Shown piece after piece: positions 16,403 through 26,461 of a stretch of 64,000 nt of DNA; the stretch's first letter is position 1, and each line of letters opens with the position of its first letter. The DNA lies in assembly GCA_006969905.1 (NCBI GenBank), contig CP030887.1:3088730-3152729 (forward strand), read 5' to 3'. The stretch is from Balneolaceae bacterium (GTDB taxonomy: Bacteria > Bacteroidota > Rhodothermia > Balneolales > Balneolaceae). The translations under genes were made by a program, and so were the position numbers. Below the pieces are notes generated by a model. That model did not search any database and had not been told where the DNA came from. It saw only the letters and a list, made by a program, of their open reading frames with translations.

Positions 16403-18181
16403 TTAATCCGAAAGCCGGATAATCCGACTTCCTATTGGCGGGACTTCCAATTCGAAAGTACACTCTCCAGAAACTTTATCCTGGGTAATCAAATCTACCG
16501 CGTTGCAGCTTTTTACTTCAAATGTTTGTACTTCATTTGATCGGTTTAATGCAACCATAATTGGCTTCTCCCCATCCATAGAGCGCGTAAATACTATGAA
16601 TTGGTTTTCTTCGTCTAACAAAAGGAACTGTGCATCTCCCCTTTTAAGAACAGTGTTCTCATTCCGAATATTTGCCAGACTTGCATAGAAGTTATGTAAG
16701 CTTGTATTAAAGTTGTTTTCATCTGCAGGACGCTCCCAGCCATAAGGATGATTTCGTTCAACTTCATATTCTATATCATCCCAAACCATGGGTTTTCTGT
16801 CGTCAGGGTCATCAGCTCCCCACATACCGGATTCAGTACCATAGTAAATCATTGGCGAGCCTTTCCAGGTAAACATAAAGGTTGTAATAAGCTTTTGAAC
16901 TGCTAATTCTTCCTCATTTGGTTTACGTACTTCATACCCTTCTTCCGGGTATCTGTCTGGATTATAATCCTGGCCTTTATTCACAATCATGGTTGCCAGA
17001 CGGGGGGTGTCGTGACTATCCATTAAATTTTGGAGGACGTGAAGACTGCCTTCAGGATAGTCATTCTTAATTTCCTCAAACCGGTTTGCAAATTCTTCTG
17101 CAGTTATGGATTGATCAATAAAAAAACCTTTTACTGCATAAGCAAAGCGATAGTTCATTACCGTTGTGAACATATCGGCTGTTATAAATTCTTTCGCCTC
17201 TTCATTCCAGATTTCTGCGATTGTTACCACTTCAGGATTTATTTCCCTGATAAATGCGTGCCAGTCTCTCCAGAAGTTTTTACCTACTTCGGATGCAACA
17301 TCCAGTCGCCATCCATCTACTCCATCACTTGGATCGCCATCGCCGTTGGGATCCATCCAGCGCCGGGTAATTTCAAAAACATGATCTTTGGTAGGCTTCA
17401 TAAGGTTTTCGTTTTCTTCCCTGAAGACAGGCAGTCCTTTAAAACCCCACCAACCTTCATAATCGAATTCATTCTCCGGTGTATCAGGATCATCAAAAGA
17501 AGTAACGATGTACCAGTCCTTATAAGCAGAGTTTTCTTGGTTTTTTACCAAGTCCTGAAAAGCCCAAAATTCGGTACCTGTATGATTGAATACCCCATCA
17601 ATAACAACTTTTATATCACGCGCGTGAGCTTCTTTAATCAGTTCCAGAAAAAGTTTATCTCCTTCGGTCCAACCCCAGGTATCCGGGTCTCCCGGATCTT
17701 CTGATTCAAATTGTGCCACATCTCCTTCCGGATCGGGACCAAAATTTCTGTCAATATGGTGATAGTATGTCGCATCATATTTATGCATTGACTGCGCGTC
17801 AAAAACAGGGTTAAAATAGATAGCCCCCACGCCCAGGTTTTTCAGGTAATCCAACTTGTCGATTACACCTTGTAAATCTCCCCCGTACCTGCGCTCGCGC
17901 ACAATTGCGTAAAAATCGTCTGTGTAGTTTATCTCCCATGCGTCCCTTTTGTACCAATCCTGACTCCACTCTGTAATTGCCCAGCCTTCCGGCCCACGGG
18001 CACGTTCCCTGTTTGGTTGATTGGTTTTATCTCCATCACGAAAGCGTTCAGGAAATATCTGATACCAAACTATTCCTTCAGCCCACCCAGGAGCTGAATA
18101 TTTGATTTCATTCTCCCTCTGGGAACATGAAATCATTACTAAAAGGGCTATTGGGATAAATACTAGTGAGAATCTTTTCAC
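16403..18181 (-). CDS. GH13 alpha-amylase-family lipoprotein (cyclomaltodextrinase/neopullulanase-like)
   Basis: This 592-residue lipoprotein has a signal peptide ending in the lipobox MISCS. Its (beta/alpha)8 barrel starts at VWYQIFPERFRDGD, typical of maltodextrin-cleaving GH13 enzymes. Catalytic residues are the nucleophile Asp in GWRLDVASE, the acid/base Glu in VTIAEIWNEE, and the transition-state Asp in MDSHDTPR. The C-terminus is a small beta domain (IVFTRSMDGEKPIMVALN). It should trim maltodextrins in the periplasm or at the outer membrane. The start is GTG 18181 with a strong AAGGAG site, unusual here, and an intrinsic terminator lies immediately upstream, so expression may be stepped down or independently set. 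Confidence 0.9.
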   Translation of the reverse strand: MKRFSLVFIPIALLVMISCSQRENEIKYSAPGWAEGIVWYQIFPERFRDGDKTNQPNRERARGPEGWAITEWSQDWYKRDAWEINYTDDFYAIVRERRYGGDLQGVIDKLDYLKNLGVGAIYFNPVFDAQSMHKYDATYYHHIDRNFGPDPEGDVAQFESEDPGDPDTWGWTEGDKLFLELIKEAHARDIKVVIDGVFNHTGTEFWAFQDLVKNQENSAYKDWYIVTSFDDPDTPENEFDYEGWWGFKGLPVFREENENLMKPTKDHVFEITRRWMDPNGDGDPSDGVDGWRLDVASEVGKNFWRDWHAFIREINPEVVTIAEIWNEEAKEFITADMFTTVMNYRFAYAVKGFFIDQSITAEEFANRFEEIKNDYPEGSLHVLQNLMDSHDTPRLATMIVNKGQDYNPDRYPEEGYEVRKPNEEELAVQKLITTFMFTWKGSPMIYYGTESGMWGADDPDDRKPMVWDDIEYEVERNHPYGWERPADENNFNTSLHNFYASLANIRNENTVLKRGDAQFLLLDEENQFIVFTRSMDGEKPIMVALNRSNEVQTFEVKSCNAVDLITQDKVSGECTFELEVPPIGSRIIRLSD

Positions 18182-18195
18182 AACTGTGCTCCTTA

Positions 18196-18222
18196 ATAAA
18201 AAAGGGGCAGAATACCCCTTTT
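18196..18222 (-). terminator. Intrinsic terminator/attenuator between the permease and the last amylase gene
   Basis: On the minus strand AAAAGGGG (18222-18215) pairs with CCCCTTTT (18207-18200) around a 7-nt loop and runs into a T-rich tail. It sits downstream of the permease stop and only 14 bp before the GTG of the next gene on the same strand, leaving no room for a promoter between them. Confidence 0.8.
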
Positions 18223-18240
18223 GATAAAGCTTTAATTTAA

Positions 18241-19785
18241 TTAATTCTTTGCAGTAACAGCGTCTACATCATCTACAAAGTACATGGAAAGTGCTGCCAG
18301 TAACATTATGGCGCCACCCAGCATCAGTGCAAATACTGCTTCACCTCCAAATACACTTCTTGTTACGAACCCAAGAATAGTTGCTGCTAATAATTGAGGC
18401 AATACTATGAAGAAATTAAAAATCCCCATATATAATCCCATTTTGCTTGCCGGAAGTGACCCTGCTAAAATTGCGTAAGGCATAGAAAGTATGGAGGCCC
18501 ATGCAATACCAACACCTATCATAGAAACAATCAACAATGCCGGACTGGTAAAGAAGTAGATGGATATAAGGCCTAAACCACCCAGTATAAGTGCACCTGC
18601 ATGAACAATCTTTCGACTCGTCCATTTTGCAATCGGGGCTAATGCAAAAGCTACGATTGCAGCAACACCATTATATACGCCAAACATAACACCTACCCAG
18701 TCGGCACCTTCATTATATAGAACAGATGTAGTGTCACTTGTACCATAAACGTGGGCAGTAACAGCGGAGGTCGTATAAATCCACATTGCAAAAAGCCCAA
18801 ACCATGAAAAGAATTGTACAACTGCCAATTGCTTCATCGTTTTTGGCATATTAACCATGTCATGCATAACCACTACCAGGCCCTGTTCTGTTTTACCTGA
18901 TTTTTGAAGCATTCCGGCTAACAAAGAAATAATACCTACAGCAGCAAGACCTAATGTTGCTACATATACTTCCTTATCTAATGTAAACGTGTAAGTGAGA
19001 TAAGTGGCAATTAAGCCTAACACTATAAAGGCTGCACCTAATTTTATTTTTGATTGTCCTTCTCCCGCTTCAATAGGTACTTCGCGAAGCAAATTAGGAT
19101 CATCAATTTCTGCTTTTTCAAACTCTTCAAATGCTTCGAGTTGTTCCGGGCTGTATTCTTTTGTTCTCAGCACTGTCCATCCCACTGCTGTAATAAAAGC
19201 AAAAGCACCCATATAGAACGACCATTTAACCGAAGGCGGAATAACCCCTTCGGGTGCAGTATTAGCTACGCCAAACCAGTTTGTCATCATCCATGGCAAA
19301 ACAGATGCAATTACAGCTCCCGTACCAATAAAGAAGCTTTGCATTGCAAAACCTTTGGTTCTCTGTTCTGACGGTAGCATATCACCTACAAAGGCACGAA
19401 ATGGCTCCATGGATACATTAATGGAAGCATCCATAATCCAAAGCATACCGGCAGCTACCCAAAGCATAGGGGAATTAGGCATAATTATAAGTGCTACCGA
19501 TGCAGCAATGGCCCCGAATAAGAAGTAAGGCCGCCTCCTGCCCAATCTTGTCCAGGTACGATCACTAAAGTACCCGATGATAGGTTGAACTATTAAACCT
19601 GTAAGTGGTGCAGCAATCCAAAGAATGGGGATATCATCTACATTGGCTCCCAGGGTTTCAAAAATTCTGCTCACATTTGCATTTTGAAGAGCAAAACCGA
19701 ATTGAATTCCCAGGAATCCAAAACTCATATTCCAGATTTCCCAAAAACTTAAGCGTGGACGCTTCGAAACTGATACTTCACTCAT
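18241..19785 (-). CDS. MFS sugar permease (SLC45/maltose-transporter-like)
   Basis: This 514-residue, 12-segment membrane protein has the MFS signature between helices 2 and 3 as GYFSDRTWTRLGRRRPYFL. The N-terminus SFWEIWNMSFGFLGIQFGFALQN and ALQNANVSRIF resemble the SLC45/sucrose-transporter and GPH-related permeases found in bacterial maltodextrin loci. It probably carries maltose or maltodextrin across the inner membrane by proton symport. It lies 14 bp after the upstream amylase gene stops and is followed by a terminator. A long cytoplasmic loop sits between helices 6 and 7. The specific sugar is inferred from context. Confidence 0.87.
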   Translation of the reverse strand: MSEVSVSKRPRLSFWEIWNMSFGFLGIQFGFALQNANVSRIFETLGANVDDIPILWIAAPLTGLIVQPIIGYFSDRTWTRLGRRRPYFLFGAIAASVALIIMPNSPMLWVAAGMLWIMDASINVSMEPFRAFVGDMLPSEQRTKGFAMQSFFIGTGAVIASVLPWMMTNWFGVANTAPEGVIPPSVKWSFYMGAFAFITAVGWTVLRTKEYSPEQLEAFEEFEKAEIDDPNLLREVPIEAGEGQSKIKLGAAFIVLGLIATYLTYTFTLDKEVYVATLGLAAVGIISLLAGMLQKSGKTEQGLVVVMHDMVNMPKTMKQLAVVQFFSWFGLFAMWIYTTSAVTAHVYGTSDTTSVLYNEGADWVGVMFGVYNGVAAIVAFALAPIAKWTSRKIVHAGALILGGLGLISIYFFTSPALLIVSMIGVGIAWASILSMPYAILAGSLPASKMGLYMGIFNFFIVLPQLLAATILGFVTRSVFGGEAVFALMLGGAIMLLAALSMYFVDDVDAVTAKN

Positions 19786-19799
19786 GATATCGTGTATTT

Positions 19800-21155
19800 T
19801 TAGTTAAGCGTGGAAATAATAAACCACTCGTTGGCAGGCAGTTCAATCCTGGTAAGATCAGAAGTGCCTTCCATCACCCCATAAATAGCATACGTATCAT
19901 GGCTCCATTCAGGTAATGTGATTGTTGTTGCTTCTGAATTATTGTTAATAGCTACCACAATTTTGTTGTCACCTTTTGACCTTGAAAATGCATAGGTACC
20001 TTCCGGTGATTCAATAAGCTTAGTGGGTCCGCCATGATCACCATTCCAAAGCGCTTCATTTTCAGTATTAAGTGATAGCAGCATTTTGTAGAAATCCTGA
20101 TACTCGTAATTTTTCCATTCTATCTCGTCTTTTTCAAAAAATTCAAGCTGTTTATCAAGTATTGATTCCTGCCCGTTATAGATCAAAGGCATACCCGCTA
20201 TTGTTGCCGATAACACTGCAAAGTTTTCAAAATTATCGCCATACATTCCCGGATCCGTACCATTCCATGAGTTTTCATCATGATTTGATGTAAAATACAT
20301 CCGATAGCCATTCGGTGGGAAACGCTCTGCATCTCTTTCAAAAAGATCTGTAAGATCAGCAAAAGTTTGTTCACCTTTTGCAATTTCCCTGATGATGTGA
20401 GCATATTCCCAGGCATAGTTCATATCGAAAGCTCTGTACAACAACTCAGGCTCGCCATCTTCTGCAAGCATGAAAACCGGCTTAATTTCATCTAAGGCTT
20501 TGCGGGCATCAACCCAAAAATCTGTAGGAACCATACCTGCCACATCGCAGCGATATCCATCGATATTAAAATCACGCACCCAGTATTCAAGAGCATCAAT
20601 CATTGCTGCCCGCATTTCGGTATTGTCATAATTCAAATCTATTACATCACTCCAGTCATCTACCGGGGGCTGGAATTCGCCGTCTTCGGTTAATGTATAC
20701 CAATCTTTATTTTCAGTCCATGGATTATCCCACGCAGTATGATTGGCTACCCAATCGATAATTACTTTAAAGCCCATTTCATGAGCCTCGTTAACAAGTG
20801 TCCTGAAATCTTCTTCTGTACCGAATTCCGGATTTATAGCTTTATAGTCTTTTACAGCATAATAACTGCCCATAGTACCTTTTCTGTTTAGTTCCCCAAT
20901 TGGGTGAATGGGCATAAGCCAAAGGATTTTTACGCCCATATCTTTGAGGCGTGGCAGGTCTTCTTTAAAAGCATTAAATGTGCCTTCAGGGGAGTACTGG
21001 CGGATATTTACTTCATAAATATTAGCATTTTTACTCCACTCCGGTTGTTCAATACTGCTTTTTTCGGGAGTAGTTTTTTTATTAGAGGTTTGTGTACAGG
21101 CGCCAAACAAAAGAGACGCAAGAAGTAAGGGTACAGTGAATGAGCGTTTAAGCAT
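19800..21155 (-). CDS. GH13 alpha-amylase-family lipoprotein, compact
   Basis: This 451-residue lipoprotein (lipobox LLFGAC) consists of little more than a catalytic barrel and a short C-terminal beta domain. Family regions are NHTAWDNPW (region I), GYRCDVAGMV (nucleophile Asp), VFMLAEDGEPEL (acid/base Glu) and TSNHDENSW (third acid, here HDE). It should release short maltooligosaccharides or act on them in the periplasm. It starts 4 bp after the larger amylase gene ends and precedes the permease by 14 bp, so it is in mid-operon. It is the smallest of the four GH13 enzymes in the locus. Confidence 0.9.
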   Translation of the reverse strand: MLKRSFTVPLLLASLLFGACTQTSNKKTTPEKSSIEQPEWSKNANIYEVNIRQYSPEGTFNAFKEDLPRLKDMGVKILWLMPIHPIGELNRKGTMGSYYAVKDYKAINPEFGTEEDFRTLVNEAHEMGFKVIIDWVANHTAWDNPWTENKDWYTLTEDGEFQPPVDDWSDVIDLNYDNTEMRAAMIDALEYWVRDFNIDGYRCDVAGMVPTDFWVDARKALDEIKPVFMLAEDGEPELLYRAFDMNYAWEYAHIIREIAKGEQTFADLTDLFERDAERFPPNGYRMYFTSNHDENSWNGTDPGMYGDNFENFAVLSATIAGMPLIYNGQESILDKQLEFFEKDEIEWKNYEYQDFYKMLLSLNTENEALWNGDHGGPTKLIESPEGTYAFSRSKGDNKIVVAINNNSEATTITLPEWSHDTYAIYGVMEGTSDLTRIELPANEWFIISTLN

Positions 21156-21159
21156 GATT

Positions 21160-23523
21160 CTAGTTGGTTAATATTTCAAATGTTTCGGGGGAAAGTGTAA
21201 TGGTTAGTGTGCCATTATTAATTTCAAAATCAGAGGTTTCAAAATGAGAACTTAGGTTCTGATAGCTAATACCTTCTCTCAGATCAAAGGTAATTTCTTG
21301 TTCTGCATCTGATTTATTGAAGATGATGATGGATTGCTGATCAAAGTAAGCTCTTGAATAAACCAGAATATCGTCCTCTACTACATGGAACCTGAAATCT
21401 CCATACAGAAGCTCCATATTGCCATTCCTAAGGGCTGAGAGCGTACTGTACGTATTCCTGTTTGACAACTCAAGTTCACTCAATTCGCTTTCTTCAAATC
21501 GCATCCATCTGCGATTATCTGGGTCTCCGGCTCCGGGGCTACCGAACTCATCCCCGGTATAAGTAACGGGAATCCCAGGTATAGTGAGGTTAAAAGCATT
21601 TAGCATATTCAACCGTTGATAGGCAAAAGGTTTTGGGATACCAATCTCACGGGTCCAGCCCGCAAGTTTAGCATCTTCGCTTCGGGAAACCTCGCCACTG
21701 GTAAGGGATATAAAACGTGGCTGATCATGATTACCCGAAATATTACCCATCATATTATGATTACCATAATACTTGAAACTCTGCTCTAGCTGGTCTTGTA
21801 ATCCCTGGAAAGAAAGATTCTGTCCAAAAGCATTAGAAGCTGCATTAAACATGTTGAAATCAAACTGGCTGTCTAACATACCTGAGTTGATGTAGCTGGC
21901 AATCAGCTCGGGGCTACCATAGGTTTCCCCTACCTGGAATACGTTCCTTCCTTCTTTTGCGATTACTTCTTCTTTGATTTTTCTTGTCAGGGTTCTCCAA
22001 AACTCAAGTTGTATGTGCTTGGTGGCATCATGGCGAAAACCATCCAGTTCATATTCTTTTACCCAAAAGAGTGCCGAATCTGTCATTACATCAATTACTT
22101 CCTGCTTTGAGAAGTCTAATGAGGGCATAAAAGTATCGAACCAGGTTGTGAGGCGTTGCTCATCCCAAAGCTCTGTATTCATGCGGCCATCGGGCAAATA
22201 CAAATCGGTTGCCCAATCCGGATTACGCTTGATAACAGGATGATCTTCATGAACGTGATTTGCCACATAATCCAGGATAATAGCCATGCCATTTTCGTGA
22301 GCAATTTTTAGTAACTCCTTCAATTCAGCATCTGTACCAAAACGATCATCTACTTTAGAAGAAGAAATAGGCCAGTAGCCATGATAACCTGAAAACTTTG
22401 TGGTAACTCCGCCCTTATCCCAAAGGCCATAAGCTGTTTCCGGGTTTTGGGAAATTGGAGAAAGCCATAAAGCATTTACTCCAATTTTTTTGAAGTATCC
22501 ATTTTTAATGCTTTGTGTGATACCTGCTAAATCCCCGCCATAATAATTTGCTTTAGGATGAATTTCAGGATCATCAATCAGCCGGGTATTTGATGGATTT
22601 CCGTCTTTAAACCGGTCTATAAGAATGAAATACATATTCCATGACCGTGCATCATTTCTAACAAGTTGATCTGGATTTTTGACTACTTTACCATTTTGGA
22701 GTGGTATCAATACATCATTGGAAATACCAGATTGATTGTAAGTCCATGCCCTAATGTGAGTCCTTTCTTTTGATCCGATATTTCCGGGAAGCTTTACTTC
22801 CACCTGATTTCCGCTAATCTCAGTTTCCAGTCTGTGGTTCTCCCAAAAAACAATCGTGTTCTCCGGGGTATCCGATGCAAAAACTACCTTTGAGGAACTA
22901 TAATCGGACGTAGCTAAGATGGGATTTTCTTTTTGAATGTCTCCTACCCGAAGAAGGTTATTGTAGCCTCCCATGCCGTTTGAAACCGTTTCTTCGTTTT
23001 CCGGGTCTTGCTTTTCACGGCCATCTACCACGTACAGGTATTGGTACATTCCTTCATTTAAAAGCATAGTGGCTTCCCAGCGATCTCCATTCTTTGTAAA
23101 CTCTATGGAAGTGGGATCCCAGCTATTCATCTCTCCTTTTACCTGTACTTTTCTATAGCCCTGATCGAGTAATGAAAAAGTAACCTGCTGCTTTGTAGAT
23201 TTCTTCAGTAGTAAATCGTAGGTGGCATCCTTTGTATAAAAAGTAATCACATCGATTGGAGAACTTAAGTCCCCGTTTAAAACCAGTTCCTTTTTGTCCT
23301 GGCTCAATGAATGGGTCAATTCTTCCGGGACCTGGACGGAATCAATTCTCTGAGTATCCATGAAATAGTCTTCCAGAATAATCTTGGTAGACTTATGTTG
23401 CAGGTTTATGGGAGATCCAAGACCAAGAATTTGATCCCCATATTTGATCCCACTTCCTGAACAAGAGATTAATACTGCTACTACTAAAAATGATAAAACG
23501 TTTACTAAAGAGAGCTTCTTCAT
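21160..23523 (-). CDS. GH13 neopullulanase-like lipoprotein with N-terminal beta domains
   Basis: This 787-residue lipoprotein has the lipobox AVLISCS. After the signal come beta-rich domains (about 30-280) including a CBM48/AMPK-type glycogen-binding module visible as VQVKGEMNSWDPTSIEF and YQYLYVVDGREKQDP. The barrel begins at SWNMYFILIDRFKDG. Catalytic residues are in GFRHDATKHI (nucleophile), VFQVGETYGSP (acid/base) and SGNHDQPRF (third acid). The domain layout is close to SusA-type neopullulanases that degrade imported maltodextrins. It starts 2 bp after the preceding gene, so translation is probably coupled. Confidence 0.9.
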   Translation of the reverse strand: MKKLSLVNVLSFLVVAVLISCSGSGIKYGDQILGLGSPINLQHKSTKIILEDYFMDTQRIDSVQVPEELTHSLSQDKKELVLNGDLSSPIDVITFYTKDATYDLLLKKSTKQQVTFSLLDQGYRKVQVKGEMNSWDPTSIEFTKNGDRWEATMLLNEGMYQYLYVVDGREKQDPENEETVSNGMGGYNNLLRVGDIQKENPILATSDYSSSKVVFASDTPENTIVFWENHRLETEISGNQVEVKLPGNIGSKERTHIRAWTYNQSGISNDVLIPLQNGKVVKNPDQLVRNDARSWNMYFILIDRFKDGNPSNTRLIDDPEIHPKANYYGGDLAGITQSIKNGYFKKIGVNALWLSPISQNPETAYGLWDKGGVTTKFSGYHGYWPISSSKVDDRFGTDAELKELLKIAHENGMAIILDYVANHVHEDHPVIKRNPDWATDLYLPDGRMNTELWDEQRLTTWFDTFMPSLDFSKQEVIDVMTDSALFWVKEYELDGFRHDATKHIQLEFWRTLTRKIKEEVIAKEGRNVFQVGETYGSPELIASYINSGMLDSQFDFNMFNAASNAFGQNLSFQGLQDQLEQSFKYYGNHNMMGNISGNHDQPRFISLTSGEVSRSEDAKLAGWTREIGIPKPFAYQRLNMLNAFNLTIPGIPVTYTGDEFGSPGAGDPDNRRWMRFEESELSELELSNRNTYSTLSALRNGNMELLYGDFRFHVVEDDILVYSRAYFDQQSIIIFNKSDAEQEITFDLREGISYQNLSSHFETSDFEINNGTLTITLSPETFEILTN

Positions 23524-23525
23524 AG

Positions 23526-26450
23526 TTATTTGAGAAGTGTCATTTTCTTGATTTGAACATTGTTGCCGGTGGATAACCGGGCAAAATATATACCGCTGCT
23601 CAACCCATTTGCATTAAAACTAATGGTATATGAACCCGGGGCTTTCCTTTCATTAACGAGGGTAGAAACTTTTCTGCCAAGCACATCAAATACTTCAAGT
23701 GTTACCACTCCTGCATTTGGTATATCGAAGCTCAAGCTTGTAGTTGGGTTGAATGGATTTGGGTAATTGTTATAGAGTTTAAATGAAGTAGGTGTATCAG
23801 AAGGACCTTCTGATTCATTGTTTGTTATTAAGCCTGGTTCCGGGGCATCAAACTGCTTAGTAGTAAAGATTTTAACTTCACCCGGATCAAGTGTCACCGT
23901 TTGGTCGGTTGATGTAACTTCATATTCAGTACCTTCAAAAAAGTCGTACCATGTACCTGTTTGCGTAAAATCACCGGATGCTCCTGCTGCCGTTACACCA
24001 AAATTTCCGACAATTACTACATCTGTATCGCTATGCTCCAGGGCTAATTTTTTATACCTATTTGAAAAGGATCTTGTAAGCTTATCAGGATTAGTGAATG
24101 CGGGGCTGCTTTTTCTCAAATTGATTAAAGCGGCCCAGGTCTTGTAAAGTTTTACCCGTTCCTCAGTATCAGGATTATTCCAATAATCCCATCTAATAGG
24201 TTTGTTATCTACCCTGTCTGGAGCAAAAGACGGGCAATCTCCATCTGATCCACTTCCGGGTTTTAAACATTGCTCACCATTGTTTCCATAACCATAACCT
24301 AATTCACCGAACTGCCACATCATTTTAGGACCTGGTAACGTGAAGAAAAAAGCACCTGCCAGTTTCTGGCGTCCTAACGCCGTATTAAGTTCAGTTATAT
24401 CGTAATCCCCGGAAGAATTACCAAAACTTATATTTTTGAACATGAGCCATTGTTCATCATGGCTTTCCATATATCCTATTAAACGCTCTTCGGTAAATCC
24501 CCTGCTTGAAGAAAGAACCCTTGAGAAATCAGATTTTCCTCCCTCATTGTACCCCATAGTTGCCTCATTATAGGTGCCATTCATATTACCCCACAACATT
24601 ACTCCTTTTCCTTCATCCGCGCGATAATTTGCCCATTGCTGCTCTTCAGTATCTCCTCCTAAATGCTCGAAAATAACATGAAAATCAGGATCGGCTGCCC
24701 ATTGGTAATCTGCATACTTTTTTAGGAGGTCAACCCTGTCCTGTTGATAACTGCTTGTACAACCTTCATCATTGGCCGAACAGTTTTGAGTAAATCCTTT
24801 TGTTAAATCCCACCTGAATCCATCAATTTTATACTCTTCTATCCAGAACTCGATCATTCTTTTGTTGTAATACTGCGTACCGGAATACTGATGATTGAAG
24901 TCGTTAAATACATTGAAACTATGGGTTGGAGCTGTGTTGAAGTAGGGATTGCTGCCAGGCTCATATAATCGGTATAATGGATTTCGACCTGTAGCATGGT
25001 TCATTACAACATCCAGGATAACGGCTATATCCCTTTTATGAGCCTCGTCAATAAATCTTTTGAATTCGCTTGCCGGGCCATAATATTTATCTAGTGCAAG
25101 ATGAAAACTCGGATTGTACCCCCAGCTTTCATTTCCATCAAACTCGTTTACAGGCATTAGCTCTATCGCATTAATGCCCAGCCTTTCTAAATAGTCCAGA
25201 CTATCTATTAAAGAAGAATAGCTGTGATCAGCTAAAAAATCACGGATCAGCAACTCATAAATCACTAAATCTTCTTTTGCCGGTCTTTGGTAGTTAGATG
25301 CCGTCCATTGAAATTCAGGTTTTCCGGGCAACAACACCCCCACGTAATTGGTTGTCTTACCGGTTGGATATTCTTTGAGGTTTGGGTACACAGCTTCCGG
25401 TATAAAACTATCTTCTGTTGGATGCAGAACCAATTCAGAGTAAGGATCAGCAATTCTCAGATCACCATCAATCAAATACTGAAATCCATATTGCTCGCCG
25501 GGGTTTAATCCTGTGATTTCTAACCAGTACCATACACTATCTGATTTAAGAGAGTCTTTCTTCATCAAATATTGAAGATCAACCTGCCAATCATTAAAAT
25601 CTCCAATCACAAAAACAGATTCTTTGTTTGGAGCAAATAAAGAGAGAGTTACCGTGCCAGCATCTGATTCTGAATAGGTAACGCCATCTTGAAGGCCAAC
25701 TGGCCTTGCTTCTTTAACAATTGTTAAGTCTGGTGCAAAAGTAAAGCTCGTGGAATCTATAGAAGAAGCTCCTGAAGTGGTAAAAGCTTCAATTCTAATG
25801 GTGTTTTGCCCTATTGCAAGATTTTGACCTAACTCCTCAATATCTGGAATATGGAGTAATTGTCTTGATTTATCATAATAACTATCAAAGCTACCTGCCA
25901 ATACCCCGTTTACAAAAATCTTTGAATTGGAAGTGGAAATCGAATCCGAATCCTTTGCTGCTACAGTAGCCCAAACCTCGGCGATACCTTCAGTAAGAGC
26001 GTTGCTTAATGGCTCAAGCTGAAAAATTAGTGGGTGTGTTACTTCAATAAAAGAATCACTATTCTGACCTACTGTTTTTGAATTCAGAGGATCAGAAAAC
26101 CACTCCCAACTGTCACCACTGGCACTATATTGCTCATGAAATTTGTACGCGTACCCTGACTTTCCATTAAATGTTGCTGTACCTCCGCCTACCTGTAAAC
26201 GGATAGCTTTAGTCCAAAAACCATTTTCTGCATCCTCAACCATAAGTGAACCGTCAGAGGTATTAATTCGCCCTGCAGAATTGTTCCCCCAGTTATTAAA
26301 CTCCCCGGGAAGGAATGCTCTTAGTGCATTTTCATTAGGCGTATATCTAAAAGTGACGTTTACCGAATCTTGAGCATGTATCACATTACTAAAAAATGGT
26401 AAAACTAGAACCAATACTAAGGTTTTGAATAGTAATTTCGTCTTTCTCAT
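23526..26450 (-). CDS. Secreted GH13 amylase with CBM48-like modules and a T9SS sorting domain
   Basis: This 974-residue enzyme has a Sec signal peptide (cleavage after VIHAQ). Two beta modules follow, the first visible at FRYTPNENALRAFLPGEFNNW and a CBM48-like one near SVFVIGDFNDWQVDLQYL. The GH13 barrel (about 390-800) contains DGFRWDLTKGF (nucleophile), VIFEHLGGDTEE (acid/base) and MESHDEQW (third acid). The last ~80 residues form a type A sorting domain: NYPNPFNPTTSLSFDIP, then DVLGRKVSTL and a final SGIYFARL. It is therefore exported through T9SS to the cell surface or medium, unlike its three lipoprotein neighbours. It lies 11 bp after the LacI gene. Confidence 0.92.
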   Translation of the reverse strand: MRKTKLLFKTLVLVLVLPFFSNVIHAQDSVNVTFRYTPNENALRAFLPGEFNNWGNNSAGRINTSDGSLMVEDAENGFWTKAIRLQVGGGTATFNGKSGYAYKFHEQYSASGDSWEWFSDPLNSKTVGQNSDSFIEVTHPLIFQLEPLSNALTEGIAEVWATVAAKDSDSISTSNSKIFVNGVLAGSFDSYYDKSRQLLHIPDIEELGQNLAIGQNTIRIEAFTTSGASSIDSTSFTFAPDLTIVKEARPVGLQDGVTYSESDAGTVTLSLFAPNKESVFVIGDFNDWQVDLQYLMKKDSLKSDSVWYWLEITGLNPGEQYGFQYLIDGDLRIADPYSELVLHPTEDSFIPEAVYPNLKEYPTGKTTNYVGVLLPGKPEFQWTASNYQRPAKEDLVIYELLIRDFLADHSYSSLIDSLDYLERLGINAIELMPVNEFDGNESWGYNPSFHLALDKYYGPASEFKRFIDEAHKRDIAVILDVVMNHATGRNPLYRLYEPGSNPYFNTAPTHSFNVFNDFNHQYSGTQYYNKRMIEFWIEEYKIDGFRWDLTKGFTQNCSANDEGCTSSYQQDRVDLLKKYADYQWAADPDFHVIFEHLGGDTEEQQWANYRADEGKGVMLWGNMNGTYNEATMGYNEGGKSDFSRVLSSSRGFTEERLIGYMESHDEQWLMFKNISFGNSSGDYDITELNTALGRQKLAGAFFFTLPGPKMMWQFGELGYGYGNNGEQCLKPGSGSDGDCPSFAPDRVDNKPIRWDYWNNPDTEERVKLYKTWAALINLRKSSPAFTNPDKLTRSFSNRYKKLALEHSDTDVVIVGNFGVTAAGASGDFTQTGTWYDFFEGTEYEVTSTDQTVTLDPGEVKIFTTKQFDAPEPGLITNNESEGPSDTPTSFKLYNNYPNPFNPTTSLSFDIPNAGVVTLEVFDVLGRKVSTLVNERKAPGSYTISFNANGLSSGIYFARLSTGNNVQIKKMTLLK

Positions 26451-26461
26451 TTTGATGAATT

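Noticed and set aside
17030-17704. 224-codon open frame on the plus strand
   Set aside because: Antisense to the 592-aa amylase gene, whose catalytic motifs are all on the other strand.
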